NCBI GenBank assembly: GCA_003510825.1
Contig: DOKO01000470.1
Coordinates: 1-8,128 of the forward strand
DNA: 8,128 bases
DNA from: Stenotrophomonas sp.
GTDB lineage: Bacteria > Pseudomonadota > Gammaproteobacteria > Xanthomonadales > Xanthomonadaceae
Reading direction: 5' to 3'
A program made the position numbers and the translations under genes. The stretch's first letter is position 1. Every line of letters begins with the position of its first letter. The notes under the pieces were generated by a model. It was not told the DNA's origin. It made no database searches and saw only the letters and a program-made list of their open reading frames with translations. Positions 1 through 5,369 of this stretch are shown piece by piece.

Positions 1-153
1 ACCGCCGCCGACCAGCAGCGCCAGGGCGCCGATCCGCTCCCACACGCCCATGGCCGAGAAGGCAGGCAGCCAGTGCAGCAGGGCCAGCAGCACGCCGCCA
101 CATCGCCAGCGGCGGCGCGCAGCGGCGACATCAGGACAACCAGCGACACTCAC
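1..153 (-). CDS. Membrane protein, N-terminal fragment (partial, runs off left edge)
   Basis: An open reading frame of 51 codons starts at GTG (153-151) and reaches base 1 without a stop. The start is well supported: AGGAG lies at 163-159 with 5 bases of spacing, and an in-frame TGA (165-163) lies four codons upstream, so the protein cannot begin earlier. The visible residues begin MSVAGCPDVAAARRRW. An arginine-rich stretch (residues 13-17) is followed by hydrophobic segments at about 21-36 and 41-51 separated by a short VWER turn, which fits an inner-membrane protein with a cytoplasmic N-terminus. I do not recognise the family. The second half recalls the last helices of MurJ flippases, but the position at an N-terminus argues against that. 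It is divergent from mgsA across a 150-bp gap. Confidence 0.6.
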   Translation of the reverse strand, partial: MSVAGCPDVAAARRRWRCGGVLLALLHWLPAFSAMGVWERIGALALLVGGG

Positions 154-303
154 GATTACTCCTCAGGCCGCAGACTGCACGAAGCAGCGGCCACCTGCCA
201 CGCTAGCGACGCGGCCCGCAGCGACAATGAGGAAAATTGCAAAACGCTCCAGCGATACTGATAGCGACATACACTGCCGCTTCCACCACAGAGGACGCCC
301 GCG
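154..303. promoter_or_regulatory. Divergent intergenic region upstream of mgsA and the leftward membrane gene
   Basis: This 150-bp gap must hold both divergent promoters. An inverted repeat GGCCGC (166-171) / GCGGCC (187-192) encloses a competing CTGC/GCAG pair and would lie in the leftward gene's 5' leader just upstream of its Shine-Dalgarno site. Around 226-265 the sequence is AT-richer than its surroundings. TTGCAA (237-242) could be a -35 box, but the hexamer 17 bases further on (GATAGC, 260-265) is a poor -10, so I do not call the promoter exactly. The mgsA ribosome site AGAGGA is at 290-295, 8 bases before ATG 304. Confidence 0.4.
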
Positions 304-1170
304 ATGCGCATCGGCCTGGCCGCCAACCGCCTGCACCACCATGACGCGCGTGCCGCGCTGTTCCGCTGGCTGCGTGCCAGTGAGCCGGGCCTGCGCGAGC
401 TGGGCGTGTCCCTGCATGCGGTCGGCCGTACCCACGACGCGATCGAGCGCAACGGCTCCCTGTCCGGTTATGCGGGCCTGCATCGCTATCCCTACGGCCG
501 CCAGGGCGGCCTGATGAAGCTGGTGGCCGAAGTGGTCGGCATGGGATCGGAGCGCACCCTCGATGGCGCGATCTACCTGATCGATCCGGTCGACCCGTCG
601 TCGGTGTTTCCCGAGGCGACCGCGCTCAAGCGGCAGTGCGTGATCCACGGCAAGCCGTTCATTTCGACCGTGGCCACCGCGCGCGACTGGATCGAGATCG
701 AACGGGTCCACGCCGGGTTGGCCGCCGATGCCGGTGCTGATGACCTGCACGCGTTCGAAGGACAGACCCTGGCGCTGATCGCCCACGATGCGATGAAGCC
801 GGCGATGCTGGCCTTCGCCGACGAGCATTTCGACGTACTGGCCCGCTTCGGCGAGCGCGTGGCCACCGGCACCACCGGCCAGCGCCTCAACGAGCTGGCC
901 TGGAGCCGCGGCTGGCCCACCGATACGCCGTGGGTGACGCGCTACCAGAGCGGCCCGATGGGCGGCGATGCGCAGATTGCCGACCGCGTGCTGGAGGGCC
1001 GCTGCCAGCGCGCGATCTTCTTCGAGGATCCGCACGTGGCGCGCCAGCATGAGGCCGATATCCAGCTGCTGGAGCGGGCGGTGACGACGGTGACCGACGA
1101 GGCGGTGTGCATTACCGCACCGCGGGTGGCGGCACGCTGGGCAGCGGCAGCGGCGCTGCGCGCGGGTTGA
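304..1170 (+). CDS. mgsA: Methylglyoxal synthase with tandem MGS-like domains (N-terminal one degenerate)
   Basis: Methylglyoxal synthase converts dihydroxyacetone phosphate to methylglyoxal plus phosphate, a cytoplasmic bypass of lower glycolysis. The protein has 288 aa, nearly twice the 152 aa of E. coli MgsA. The C-terminal half (about 155-288) carries the family motifs: LIAHD (H161, D162) with K165, ATGTTG (187-192), SGPMGGD ending in D222, the DP of FFEDP (D242), H249 and D252, matching E. coli H19, D20, K23, T45-T48, D71, D91, H98 and D101. The N-terminal half (1-135) has the same order of elements (AANR, RYPYGRQGG, YLIDP, STVATARDW), but N8, R9, L70, V101 and E104 replace H, D, D, H and D. 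The C-terminal copy stops early and lacks the tail carrying E. coli Arg150. The start is set by AGAGGA 8 bases upstream. Activity is likely but not certain because of the missing tail. Confidence 0.85.
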   Translation: MRIGLAANRLHHHDARAALFRWLRASEPGLRELGVSLHAVGRTHDAIERNGSLSGYAGLHRYPYGRQGGLMKLVAEVVGMGSERTLDGAIYLIDPVDPSSVFPEATALKRQCVIHGKPFISTVATARDWIEIERVHAGLAADAGADDLHAFEGQTLALIAHDAMKPAMLAFADEHFDVLARFGERVATGTTGQRLNELAWSRGWPTDTPWVTRYQSGPMGGDAQIADRVLEGRCQRAIFFEDPHVARQHEADIQLLERAVTTVTDEAVCITAPRVAARWAAAAALRAG

Positions 1171-1230
1171 TGGGGGTATCGGCCAACGGCTGAGCCCCTC
1201 GTGGCTGGCTTGAACCCGGGGCGTCGGACG

Positions 1231-1334
1231 GGCCGGGTGGGTAGGCCGCGCAGGGGACGCCGTGAACCCATCCTTGGGGGCTTGTGAGCGCCATCCATGG
1301 CGCTCGCACCCCTGCGCAACCTACCCACCCGGCC
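1231..1334. repeat. 104-base branched palindrome, possible terminator downstream of mgsA
   Basis: The outer arms are a perfect 15-base inverted repeat (1231-1245 against 1320-1334, GGCCGGGTGGGTAGG and its complement). After a 2x2 internal loop a second perfect 9-bp helix follows (GCGCAGGGG 1248-1256 with CCCCTGCGC 1309-1317). Inside lie two hairpins: CCCA 1267-1270 with TGGG 1275-1278, and GAGCGCCAT 1286-1294 with ATGGCGCTC 1297-1305. The whole forms a three-way junction or cruciform. It lies 60 bases after the mgsA stop and has no U-tract, so it may stop or stabilise mRNA ends rather than act as a classical terminator. It is probably an intergenic repeat family member; that part is inference. 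Confidence 0.7.
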
Positions 1335-1381
1335 TCTGACAGTTTCCGTGCGCGTCCAGCCACGGAAGAAAGAAAGAAGAG

Positions 1382-1437
1382 CAGGAGCGGGTCGCGCGCT
1401 GCGCGCGCTCCTGTAGAGCCGAGCCCATGCTCGGCTG
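1382..1437 (+). repeat. SMAG-type REP element with a preceding GC-rich hairpin
   Basis: Two adjacent hairpins are present. The first pairs CAGGAGCG (1382-1389) with CGCTCCTG (1406-1413), with an inner CGCGC/GCGCG helix (1393-1397/1401-1405). The second is the SMAG signature: the head GTAG (1413-1416) followed by AGCCGAGC (1417-1424), loop CCAT, and GCTCGGCT (1429-1436), an 8-bp perfect stem. SMAG elements are the abundant GTAG-headed palindromes of Stenotrophomonas maltophilia, thought to be moved by RAYT transposases. No RAYT gene is present here. An almost identical copy in the opposite orientation is at 2316-2340. Confidence 0.8.
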
Positions 1438-1452
1438 CTTCTCATCGGGCTG

Positions 1453-1493
1453 ACCGAAAACCCCGCGCTGCGCGCGTCAGCAGTGCGTTCGGT
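1453..1493. repeat. Imperfect hairpin containing copy 1 of an 18-base direct repeat
   Basis: ACCGAA (1453-1458) pairs with TTCGGT (1488-1493). Inside, CGCGCTGC (1464-1471) pairs with GCAGTGCG (1480-1487), with one GU pair and an 8-base loop. The segment 1463-1480, CCGCGCTGCGCGCGTCAG, recurs perfectly at 2301-2318. This makes it the third consecutive hairpin of a REP-like cluster that began at 1382. Confidence 0.6.
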
Positions 1494-1628
1494 GGCGCTG
1501 CGCGATGTCGCGATTCGCACGTTTACGGGCGGGATCATTCATGGGCGGCAGCCCGCGATCATCTGCAAACTTTTCGAACTTTCCAACAATTCTCATTGGC
1601 AGCACAGCCGCTGCGTGCAAATCATTCT
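1494..1628. other. Intergenic stretch, AT-richer, probable promoter region of the downstream leader
   Basis: No protein gene is supported here. Positions 1561-1600 are about 60 percent A+T, a clear contrast to the GC-rich surroundings, which suggests the promoter for the leader starting near 1629. A weak pair TTGGCA (1596-1601) and AAATCA (1619-1624) with 17 bases between them would place transcription start near 1630. The -10 match is poor, so the exact promoter is uncalled. Confidence 0.3.
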
Positions 1629-1854
1629 GCGCCACCGACAACGGGTGGCGCGGGACTCCAATCCCGTTCTGATCTGAAGGTTGTTTACGCTTGTCAGCTG
1701 GCGTCGCTCATTCACCGTGGGCGACGCCGGCTGGCAATCCGTCTGCGTTTCCATGGCGGGCGGTGCGTGGAGGGCTTCGGCCCGCCGGGTTCCTTCAGAT
1801 CACCGGTATTGGAGCCACGCATCGTCCGCCACCTCCGCAGCTGCGGGGTGGCTC
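1629..1854 (+). ncRNA. Structured 5' leader RNA (three-way junction plus flanking hairpins) of the 133-aa ORF
   Basis: The leader shows many helices in order. Hairpin 1 pairs GCGCCACC (1629-1636) with GGTGGCGC (1644-1651). Hairpin 2 pairs GGGA with TCCC (1652-1655/1662-1665). A long-range 11-bp helix joins TGATCTGAAGG (1670-1680) to CCTTCAGATCA (1792-1802). It encloses a 15-bp arm (1693-1707/1721-1735, two GU pairs) and a second arm, either GGCGGGC/GCCCGCC (1755-1761/1780-1786) or a cUUCGg tetraloop hairpin (1772-1783). Hairpin 5 pairs GCCACC-t-CCGC (1828-1838) with GCGG-GGTGGC (1843-1852). An alternative helix GAGCCAC (1812-1818) / GTGGCTC (1848-1854) would exclude hairpin 5, which ends 18 bases before the AGGAGA site at 1871. 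I know no named RNA family for it. A cis-regulatory leader is the leading inference; an independent small RNA is possible. Confidence 0.6.
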
Positions 1855-1881
1855 TCTCTGCAACATGCACAGGAGACCGCC

Positions 1882-2283
1882 ATGAGCACCCATCGTTATC
1901 CCTTCCTGTTCGCCGCATTGGGCGAGGCTGCCAATCAGCTGCCCAACGAAATCGCCCAGCCGCTGGAATCCACCCTGGCCGCCAACCAGACCGCCGACAG
2001 CATCTCGCTGCTGGGCAGCCTGCAGCGCATCGGCCAGAGCGAGGGCGCGGGTGGTCAGCCGCTGCAGCGCACAGGACGTTCCCCTGGGCAATGCGTGGCC
2101 TTGTCCCGCATCCAGCGTGCCAACGCAGGGCTGACTTTCCTGCTGGAGCTGGCGCATGCCATCGAGCGTGTCCGTGTGAGCGGCGATATCAGCCAGCAGT
2201 TGAGCGATGGAGCGAGGGACAGCCTGCTGCTGGCCTGCCGGGGGCTGTCAGAATACGTGGACATGCAGGTGGATGCCGCCTGA
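1882..2283 (+). CDS. Hypothetical 133-aa helical protein preceded by the structured leader
   Basis: I do not recognise this protein. The ATG at 1882 is chosen because AGGAG (1871-1875) lies 6 bases upstream. The frame stays open upstream to about 1681, but that part is the folded leader. The protein begins MSTHRYPFLFAALGEAANQL and has no signal peptide or clear membrane segment, so it is probably cytoplasmic. It appears mostly helical: an amphipathic N-terminal half (1-52), a glycine/glutamine-rich linker (about 52-70) and a C-terminal helical pair (about 72-130, RANAGLTFLLELAHAIERV then LLLACRGLSEYV). The size and C-terminal pattern loosely recall the small DUF3077/DUF6124 proteins of pseudomonads and xanthomonads, but I cannot confirm this. 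It stands alone, converging on the metallopeptidase gene, inside a segment bounded by inverted SMAG repeats. Confidence 0.7.
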   Translation: MSTHRYPFLFAALGEAANQLPNEIAQPLESTLAANQTADSISLLGSLQRIGQSEGAGGQPLQRTGRSPGQCVALSRIQRANAGLTFLLELAHAIERVRVSGDISQQLSDGARDSLLLACRGLSEYVDMQVDAA

Positions 2284-2300
2284 CGGTCAACCGTTATTGG

Positions 2301-2340
2301 CCGCGCTGCGCGCGTCAGCCGAGCGTGGGCTCGGCTCTGC
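2301..2340 (-). repeat. SMAG-type element (inverted copy) plus copy 2 of the 18-base direct repeat
   Basis: Positions 2301-2318 repeat 1463-1480 exactly (CCGCGCTGCGCGCGTCAG). Overlapping it, the reverse strand of 2340-2316 matches the SMAG at 1413-1437 at 23 of 25 positions: the head is GCAG instead of GTAG and the loop is CCAC instead of CCAT. The stem AGCCGAGC (2317-2324) / GCTCGGCT (2329-2336) is perfect, with loop GTGG on the plus strand. It fills most of the 59 bases between two convergent stop codons, so it may act as a two-way transcript end. The hexamer CCGTTA lies on either side (2291-2296, 2340-2345). Confidence 0.75.
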
Positions 2341-2342
2341 CG

Positions 2343-3122
2343 TTACAGCAGCTGGCGCAGCATCGCCTTCAGGCGTCGGCCTTCCAGCTGGAAGTAATCG
2401 CGCTGCTCGCGCCACGCGGGGAATCGCTGTTCCACTTCGTGCCAGAACGCGGGCGAGTGGTTGGCCTGGATCAGGTGGCAGAGCTCGTGCACCAGCACGT
2501 ACTCGAAGGCCTCCGGGCGGCCCAGCACCAGGGCCAGGTCCAGCGCCATGCTGCCGTCCGGTGCCAGCGAGCCCCATTGCGAGGACATCACCTTCAACCG
2601 CACCCGGCTGGGCGCGCGCGGCAGGCCCGGCAGGTACTTCGGCAGCCAGCGGCCGACGTCGGCGCGGGTCTGTGCTTCGTAGAACTCACGCAGCAGGCGG
2701 CGCAGGGTCGCGTCGCCGGCACGGGTCGGCCACTGCACGCAGGCGCCGTGCTCGTCGATCTCCAGGCGCGCGAAGCGGCCTTCCTGCCAGCGCACCGGCA
2801 GCAGCTCGCCACGCAGCGGCAGCATGCCCTCTTCGCCCGGCTGCAGCGGTGCCGGCAGGCCGTTGTCCTGGTAGACGCGCAGCTGCAGCGCCAGCCAGTC
2901 GCGGTGCTGTTCGAGGAAACGCTCGCCCATCACCAGGCTGGCGCGTGGCGGCAGGGTCAGGCGTGCGCCGCGTTCGTCCACACTCAGCTTGATGCGTCGC
3001 GCGCGCGGATCGCGCACGCGCAGCACCTCGATCTCGGCATCGTCCAGGCGCAGGCGGACGGTGTCGCGCTGCACGGTGGCGGGCGGGGTCGGGCTGATCA
3101 GGCGGCGCAGCAGGCGGCTCAT
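2343..3122 (-). CDS. YgjP/SprT-like zinc metallopeptidase (DUF45, M48-type annotation)
   Basis: This 259-aa protein carries the zinc protease signature HELCH at 212-216 (H212, E213, H216) with a following NHSPAFW (H222 as the probable third zinc ligand), preceded by the SQWGS block (181-185). That order is characteristic of the YgjP-like metallopeptidase domain (DUF45), often labelled M48 or SprT-like. The N-terminal half (about 20-110) holds a beta-rich region with RRIKLSVDERGARLTLPP, usual for the longer members of the family. No signal peptide is seen, so it is probably cytoplasmic. The substrate is unknown. It is the last gene of the apparent ttcA-rdgC unit, 59 bases after the rdgC stop. 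Those bases hold a strong hairpin, and no good Shine-Dalgarno site precedes the ATG, so translation may be weak or regulated. Confidence 0.85.
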   Translation of the reverse strand: MSRLLRRLISPTPPATVQRDTVRLRLDDAEIEVLRVRDPRARRIKLSVDERGARLTLPPRASLVMGERFLEQHRDWLALQLRVYQDNGLPAPLQPGEEGMLPLRGELLPVRWQEGRFARLEIDEHGACVQWPTRAGDATLRRLLREFYEAQTRADVGRWLPKYLPGLPRAPSRVRLKVMSSQWGSLAPDGSMALDLALVLGRPEAFEYVLVHELCHLIQANHSPAFWHEVEQRFPAWREQRDYFQLEGRRLKAMLRQLL

Positions 3123-3134
3123 GTGCCCAGCATA

Positions 3135-3177
3135 GCGCTGCGCAGGGCCGCTGGATGACCGGCGGCCCGCGCAGTGC
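3135..3177 (-). repeat. Strong intercistronic hairpin between rdgC and the metallopeptidase gene
   Basis: A 16-bp stem with a single bulged base (3144) joins 3135-3151 to 3162-3177: GCGCTGCGC with GCGCAGTGC (one GU pair), then GGGCCGC with GCGGCCC, and a 10-base loop. On the minus strand it starts 4 bases after the rdgC stop and ends 12 bases before the next ATG. There is no T-tract after it, so it is not a typical intrinsic terminator. It could stabilise the upstream message or limit translation of the downstream gene. Confidence 0.65.
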
Positions 3178-3181
3178 CTGT

Positions 3182-4087
3182 TCAGTCAGCCTTGCTGAGC
3201 TTGAAGGCTTCTTCCAGCAGCAGGAACAGCCGACGGATCTCGGCGCTCTGCAGGGCGAAGCGGGCGTCGAACTCGGCGCGGCGGCCGTCTTCGTCGGCAT
3301 GCTCCAGCTGGTCCAGGGCGCCGTCGAGGAACTTCAGCTTGCGCACGATCAGGTCGTCGCCGATGACGAAGGACAGGTTGTCCTCGAAGATCAGCGCCAG
3401 CTTGGTCACCTGCTTGCCGGCGTCCAGGTGCTTGTCGATCTCGTCGCAGCGCAGTTCCTGGTGCTGGCACTTGACCACCGCGCCACCTTCCACCGGGTCC
3501 TTCATCTCGCACTCTTCGCCCAGGCTCAGGCCGGTCGGCAGCGGCTCGCCGGCGATCCAGCCGGTCAGGATCGAGCGCGGCGCGACTTCGGCGTTCAGCG
3601 GCATCGCCGGGAAGCTGCCGAGCAGGCCACGGATGTCGGACATGAAGTACTCGCCGGTCTTGCGGCTGGAGGTATCCACCGCGACGTAGCCGTGCTGCAG
3701 GTCGATGAAGGCGTCGTTGCGCGAGGACTTCACGAAGGCGCGCGGCAGCAGTTCATGCAGCAGGTCGTCCTTCATGCGCTTGCGCTCGCGGCCACCGGGG
3801 CGACGGCCTTCCTTTTCCTCGATCTCCTCCAGCTTGCGCTCGAGCAGGTCGTTGACCACCGCTGCCGGCAGGATCTTGTCCTCGCCGCCGACGGTCAGCC
3901 ACAGGTGTTCGGCGATGCGGTGCGACAGCAGTTCCTTCTCCTCGCGGCCGAAGGGCGAGATGAAGCCACGCGAATTCATTTCCAGCGCACCGACCGGCTT
4001 GAGCAGGGCGTGCGGCAGCAGGGTGTCCACTTCGGAGAAATCGGTGGTGGTCGGGAAACGGAAGAACGTCAGGTTGCGAAAGAACAT
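3182..4087 (-). CDS. rdgC: Recombination-associated protein RdgC
   Basis: RdgC is a nucleoid-associated, sequence-independent DNA-binding protein that forms a ring around duplex DNA and restrains RecA filament assembly. At 301 aa the protein matches the family length (E. coli 303). Recognisable blocks are the start MFFRNLTFFRF, ALEMNSRGFISPFG (34-47), DKILPAAVVND (70-80), a charged helical segment (84-106), LLHELLPRAF (109-118), DTSSRKTGE (138-146), GKQVTKLAL (224-232) and KLKFLDGALDQ (250-260). The ATG start lies 36 bases after the ttcA stop. Its ribosome site is weak, with only GGAA just upstream. It sits between ttcA and a metallopeptidase gene on the same strand with short gaps, so co-transcription is likely. 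Confidence 0.95.
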   Translation of the reverse strand: MFFRNLTFFRFPTTTDFSEVDTLLPHALLKPVGALEMNSRGFISPFGREEKELLSHRIAEHLWLTVGGEDKILPAAVVNDLLERKLEEIEEKEGRRPGGRERKRMKDDLLHELLPRAFVKSSRNDAFIDLQHGYVAVDTSSRKTGEYFMSDIRGLLGSFPAMPLNAEVAPRSILTGWIAGEPLPTGLSLGEECEMKDPVEGGAVVKCQHQELRCDEIDKHLDAGKQVTKLALIFEDNLSFVIGDDLIVRKLKFLDGALDQLEHADEDGRRAEFDARFALQSAEIRRLFLLLEEAFKLSKAD

Positions 4088-4123
4088 GGAATTCCGGATG
4101 GCGAAGAGGAAGGGCGTCCCACC

Positions 4124-5059
4124 TTAAAGGGCGGGCGTCTCGGGTGCTGCGTCGGCATCGGCCGGGGAACCGGCCAGCCAGGCATGGGCATCGGACAAGG
4201 GTGCCTCGTCGCGACGGCCCAGCGCCATGAAATCAAACAGGCTGGCATCGGCCAACTGCGAAGGGTGGATCTGGCCCATGGCCCGGGCGATCTGGTCGAT
4301 GCGGCCGGGATGGTCCTTTTCCCACTGCTGGAGCATCAGCCCGACCTGGCGGCGTTGCAGGTTTTCCTGGCTGCCACACAGGTTGCACGGGATGATCGGG
4401 AAATCACGGGCCTGGGCGTACTCGACGATGTCGCGCTCGCGCACGTAGGCCAGTGGACGGATGACCACGTGGCGGCCGTCGTCGCTGCGCAGTTTCGGCG
4501 GCATGCCCGACAGCTTGGCGTGGTGGAACAGGTTCATGAAGAAGGTGGCCACCATGTCGTCGCGGTGGTGGCCCAGCGCGATGCGGGTGAAGCCGTGCTT
4601 CTCGGCATGGTTGTACAGCGCGCCGCGGCGCAGGCGCGAGCACAGCGAACACATCGTGCGGCCTTCCGGGATGACCCGGCTGACCACCGAATAGGTGTCC
4701 TGCTCGATGATCTGGTACGCCACGCCCAGGCGGGCCAGGTATTCCGGCAGTACGTGTTCGGGGAAGCCGGGCTGCTTCTGGTCCAGGTTCACCGCCACCA
4801 GCTCGAACGGCACCGGGGCCTTCTTCTGCAGCTGCAGCAGGATGTCCAGCAGGGTGTAGCTGTCCTTGCCGCCGGACAGGCAGACCATCACCTTGTCGCC
4901 GGCCTCGATCATGCCGTAATCGGCAATGGCCTGGCCGACCTGGCGGCGCAGGCGCCTGGCCAGCGGCTGCTCCCCACGCAGGTGGTCCGCGCGCGGGCCC
5001 ACGCGCGGTGCGACAGGCGCACGCGGCAAGGGATCGGGCAGGGAAATCACGGCGCTCAT
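4124..5059 (-). CDS. ttcA: tRNA 2-thiocytidine(32) synthetase TtcA
   Basis: TtcA thiolates cytidine 32 of certain tRNAs using ATP and an iron-sulfur cluster. The PP-loop SGGKDS is at 62-67, followed by VNLDQKQPGFP, the CSLC pair (C137, C140) and CNLC (C225, C228). C137, C140 and C225 match the E. coli cluster ligands C122, C125 and C213. GHHRDD is at 163-168. I chose ATG 5059 (MSAVISLP) over the ATG three codons upstream at 5068. It gives 311 aa, the length of E. coli TtcA. The hexamer TAGAAT (5072-5067), a good -10 box, overlaps the upstream ATG and places transcription start at or next to 5059, so the mRNA may be leaderless. No Shine-Dalgarno site is visible. The gene heads the ttcA-rdgC-metallopeptidase unit and is divergent from the DUF465 gene. 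Confidence 0.95.
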   Translation of the reverse strand: MSAVISLPDPLPRAPVAPRVGPRADHLRGEQPLARRLRRQVGQAIADYGMIEAGDKVMVCLSGGKDSYTLLDILLQLQKKAPVPFELVAVNLDQKQPGFPEHVLPEYLARLGVAYQIIEQDTYSVVSRVIPEGRTMCSLCSRLRRGALYNHAEKHGFTRIALGHHRDDMVATFFMNLFHHAKLSGMPPKLRSDDGRHVVIRPLAYVRERDIVEYAQARDFPIIPCNLCGSQENLQRRQVGLMLQQWEKDHPGRIDQIARAMGQIHPSQLADASLFDFMALGRRDEAPLSDAHAWLAGSPADADAAPETPAL

Positions 5060-5151
5060 GGCTGCCATTCTACCGGCTTGGGACCGGCGCCGGCCGCGGC
5101 GCGGGGTCGCCCTCTCCCGATGGTCATCGGCGCTGTGTATGCTCGGAGGCT
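5060..5151. promoter_or_regulatory. Divergent promoter region between ttcA and the DUF465 gene
   Basis: Two outward -10-like hexamers lie near the two start codons. TAGAAT on the minus strand (5072-5067) is 7 bases from ATG 5059, and TATGCT on the plus strand (5138-5143) is 8 bases from GTG 5152. Neither has a convincing -35 box at 17 bases. The spacing implies very short or absent 5' leaders for both genes. The GC-rich core (about 5083-5105) contains CG-only runs such as GGCGCCGGCCGCGGCGCG. Confidence 0.45.
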
Positions 5152-5355
5152 GTGGATACCTACAGCCCCGCCGAGATCGTCGAACGCCTCGTCGCCCTGC
5201 GCGCCGAACACCGCGTGCTGGATGAACAGATCACCCGGATGGCCGCCAATGGCGAGGACGAGCTGGAGTCGAAACGGCTGAAGCGGCGCAAGCTGCAGCT
5301 GAAGGACTGCATCGCGAAGCTGGAGAGCCTGCAGATTCCGGACGAGCCGGCGTAA
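5152..5355 (+). CDS. Small YdcH/DUF465 family protein
   Basis: The 67-aa product begins MDTYSPAEIVERLVALRAEH and is one charged helical hairpin: a first coiled-coil helix (6-30), a short acidic turn (33-39) and a second helix with KRLKRRKLQLKDCIAKLESL (41-60). The LKRRKLQLKD block is the signature of DUF465 (E. coli YdcH, SlyX-like) proteins, which are about this size, cytoplasmic and of unknown function. GTG 5152 is chosen because upstream codons in the frame do not resemble the family. GGAGG (5145-5149) is present, but with only 2 bases of spacing, too close for normal use. A -10-like TATGCT at 5138-5143 would instead make the message leaderless. It is a single gene, divergent from ttcA and convergent with the small secreted-protein gene. 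Confidence 0.8.
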   Translation: MDTYSPAEIVERLVALRAEHRVLDEQITRMAANGEDELESKRLKRRKLQLKDCIAKLESLQIPDEPA

Positions 5356-5369
5356 GCGGGGGCCCATTT

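Noticed and set aside
1..153. Identification of the left-edge fragment as MurJ
   Set aside because: The LPAF...WERIGALALLVGG stretch recalls the end of MurJ, but an in-frame stop and a good ribosome site show that this is a protein start, so only a generic membrane-protein call is kept.
163..1050. Minus-strand open frame of 295 codons antisense to mgsA
   Set aside because: The plus strand encodes a clear methylglyoxal synthase; the antisense translation has no recognisable domain.
1629..1670. tRNA or tmRNA end suggested by GGGACTCCAATCCC, which resembles a T-arm
   Set aside because: No acceptor stem, anticodon arm or CCA end can be arranged around it; it fits better as a small hairpin of the leader.
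1681..1881. N-terminal extension of the 133-aa protein from the TTG at 1681
   Set aside because: The extension would translate the folded leader into a low-quality peptide, while ATG 1882 has a properly spaced AGGAG.
1382..2340. CRISPR array or retron
   Set aside because: The repeats are palindromic pairs rather than evenly spaced direct repeats with unique spacers, and no cas or reverse transcriptase gene is in the window.
1284..3158. Very long plus-strand open frame (624 codons) across the intergenic region, the 133-aa gene and the metallopeptidase gene
   Set aside because: It crosses several hairpins and lies in another frame of the 133-aa gene and antisense to the well-supported metallopeptidase; low-complexity GC-rich translation without domains.
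5066..5068. ATG at 5068 as the ttcA start
   Set aside because: It would add MAA before MSAVISLP, lies inside the TAGAAT -10-like box and has no ribosome site; ATG 5059 gives the family length.
3155..5281. Plus-strand open frame of 708 codons
   Set aside because: It is the antisense shadow of rdgC and ttcA, both strongly recognisable; such frames stay open because of the high GC content.
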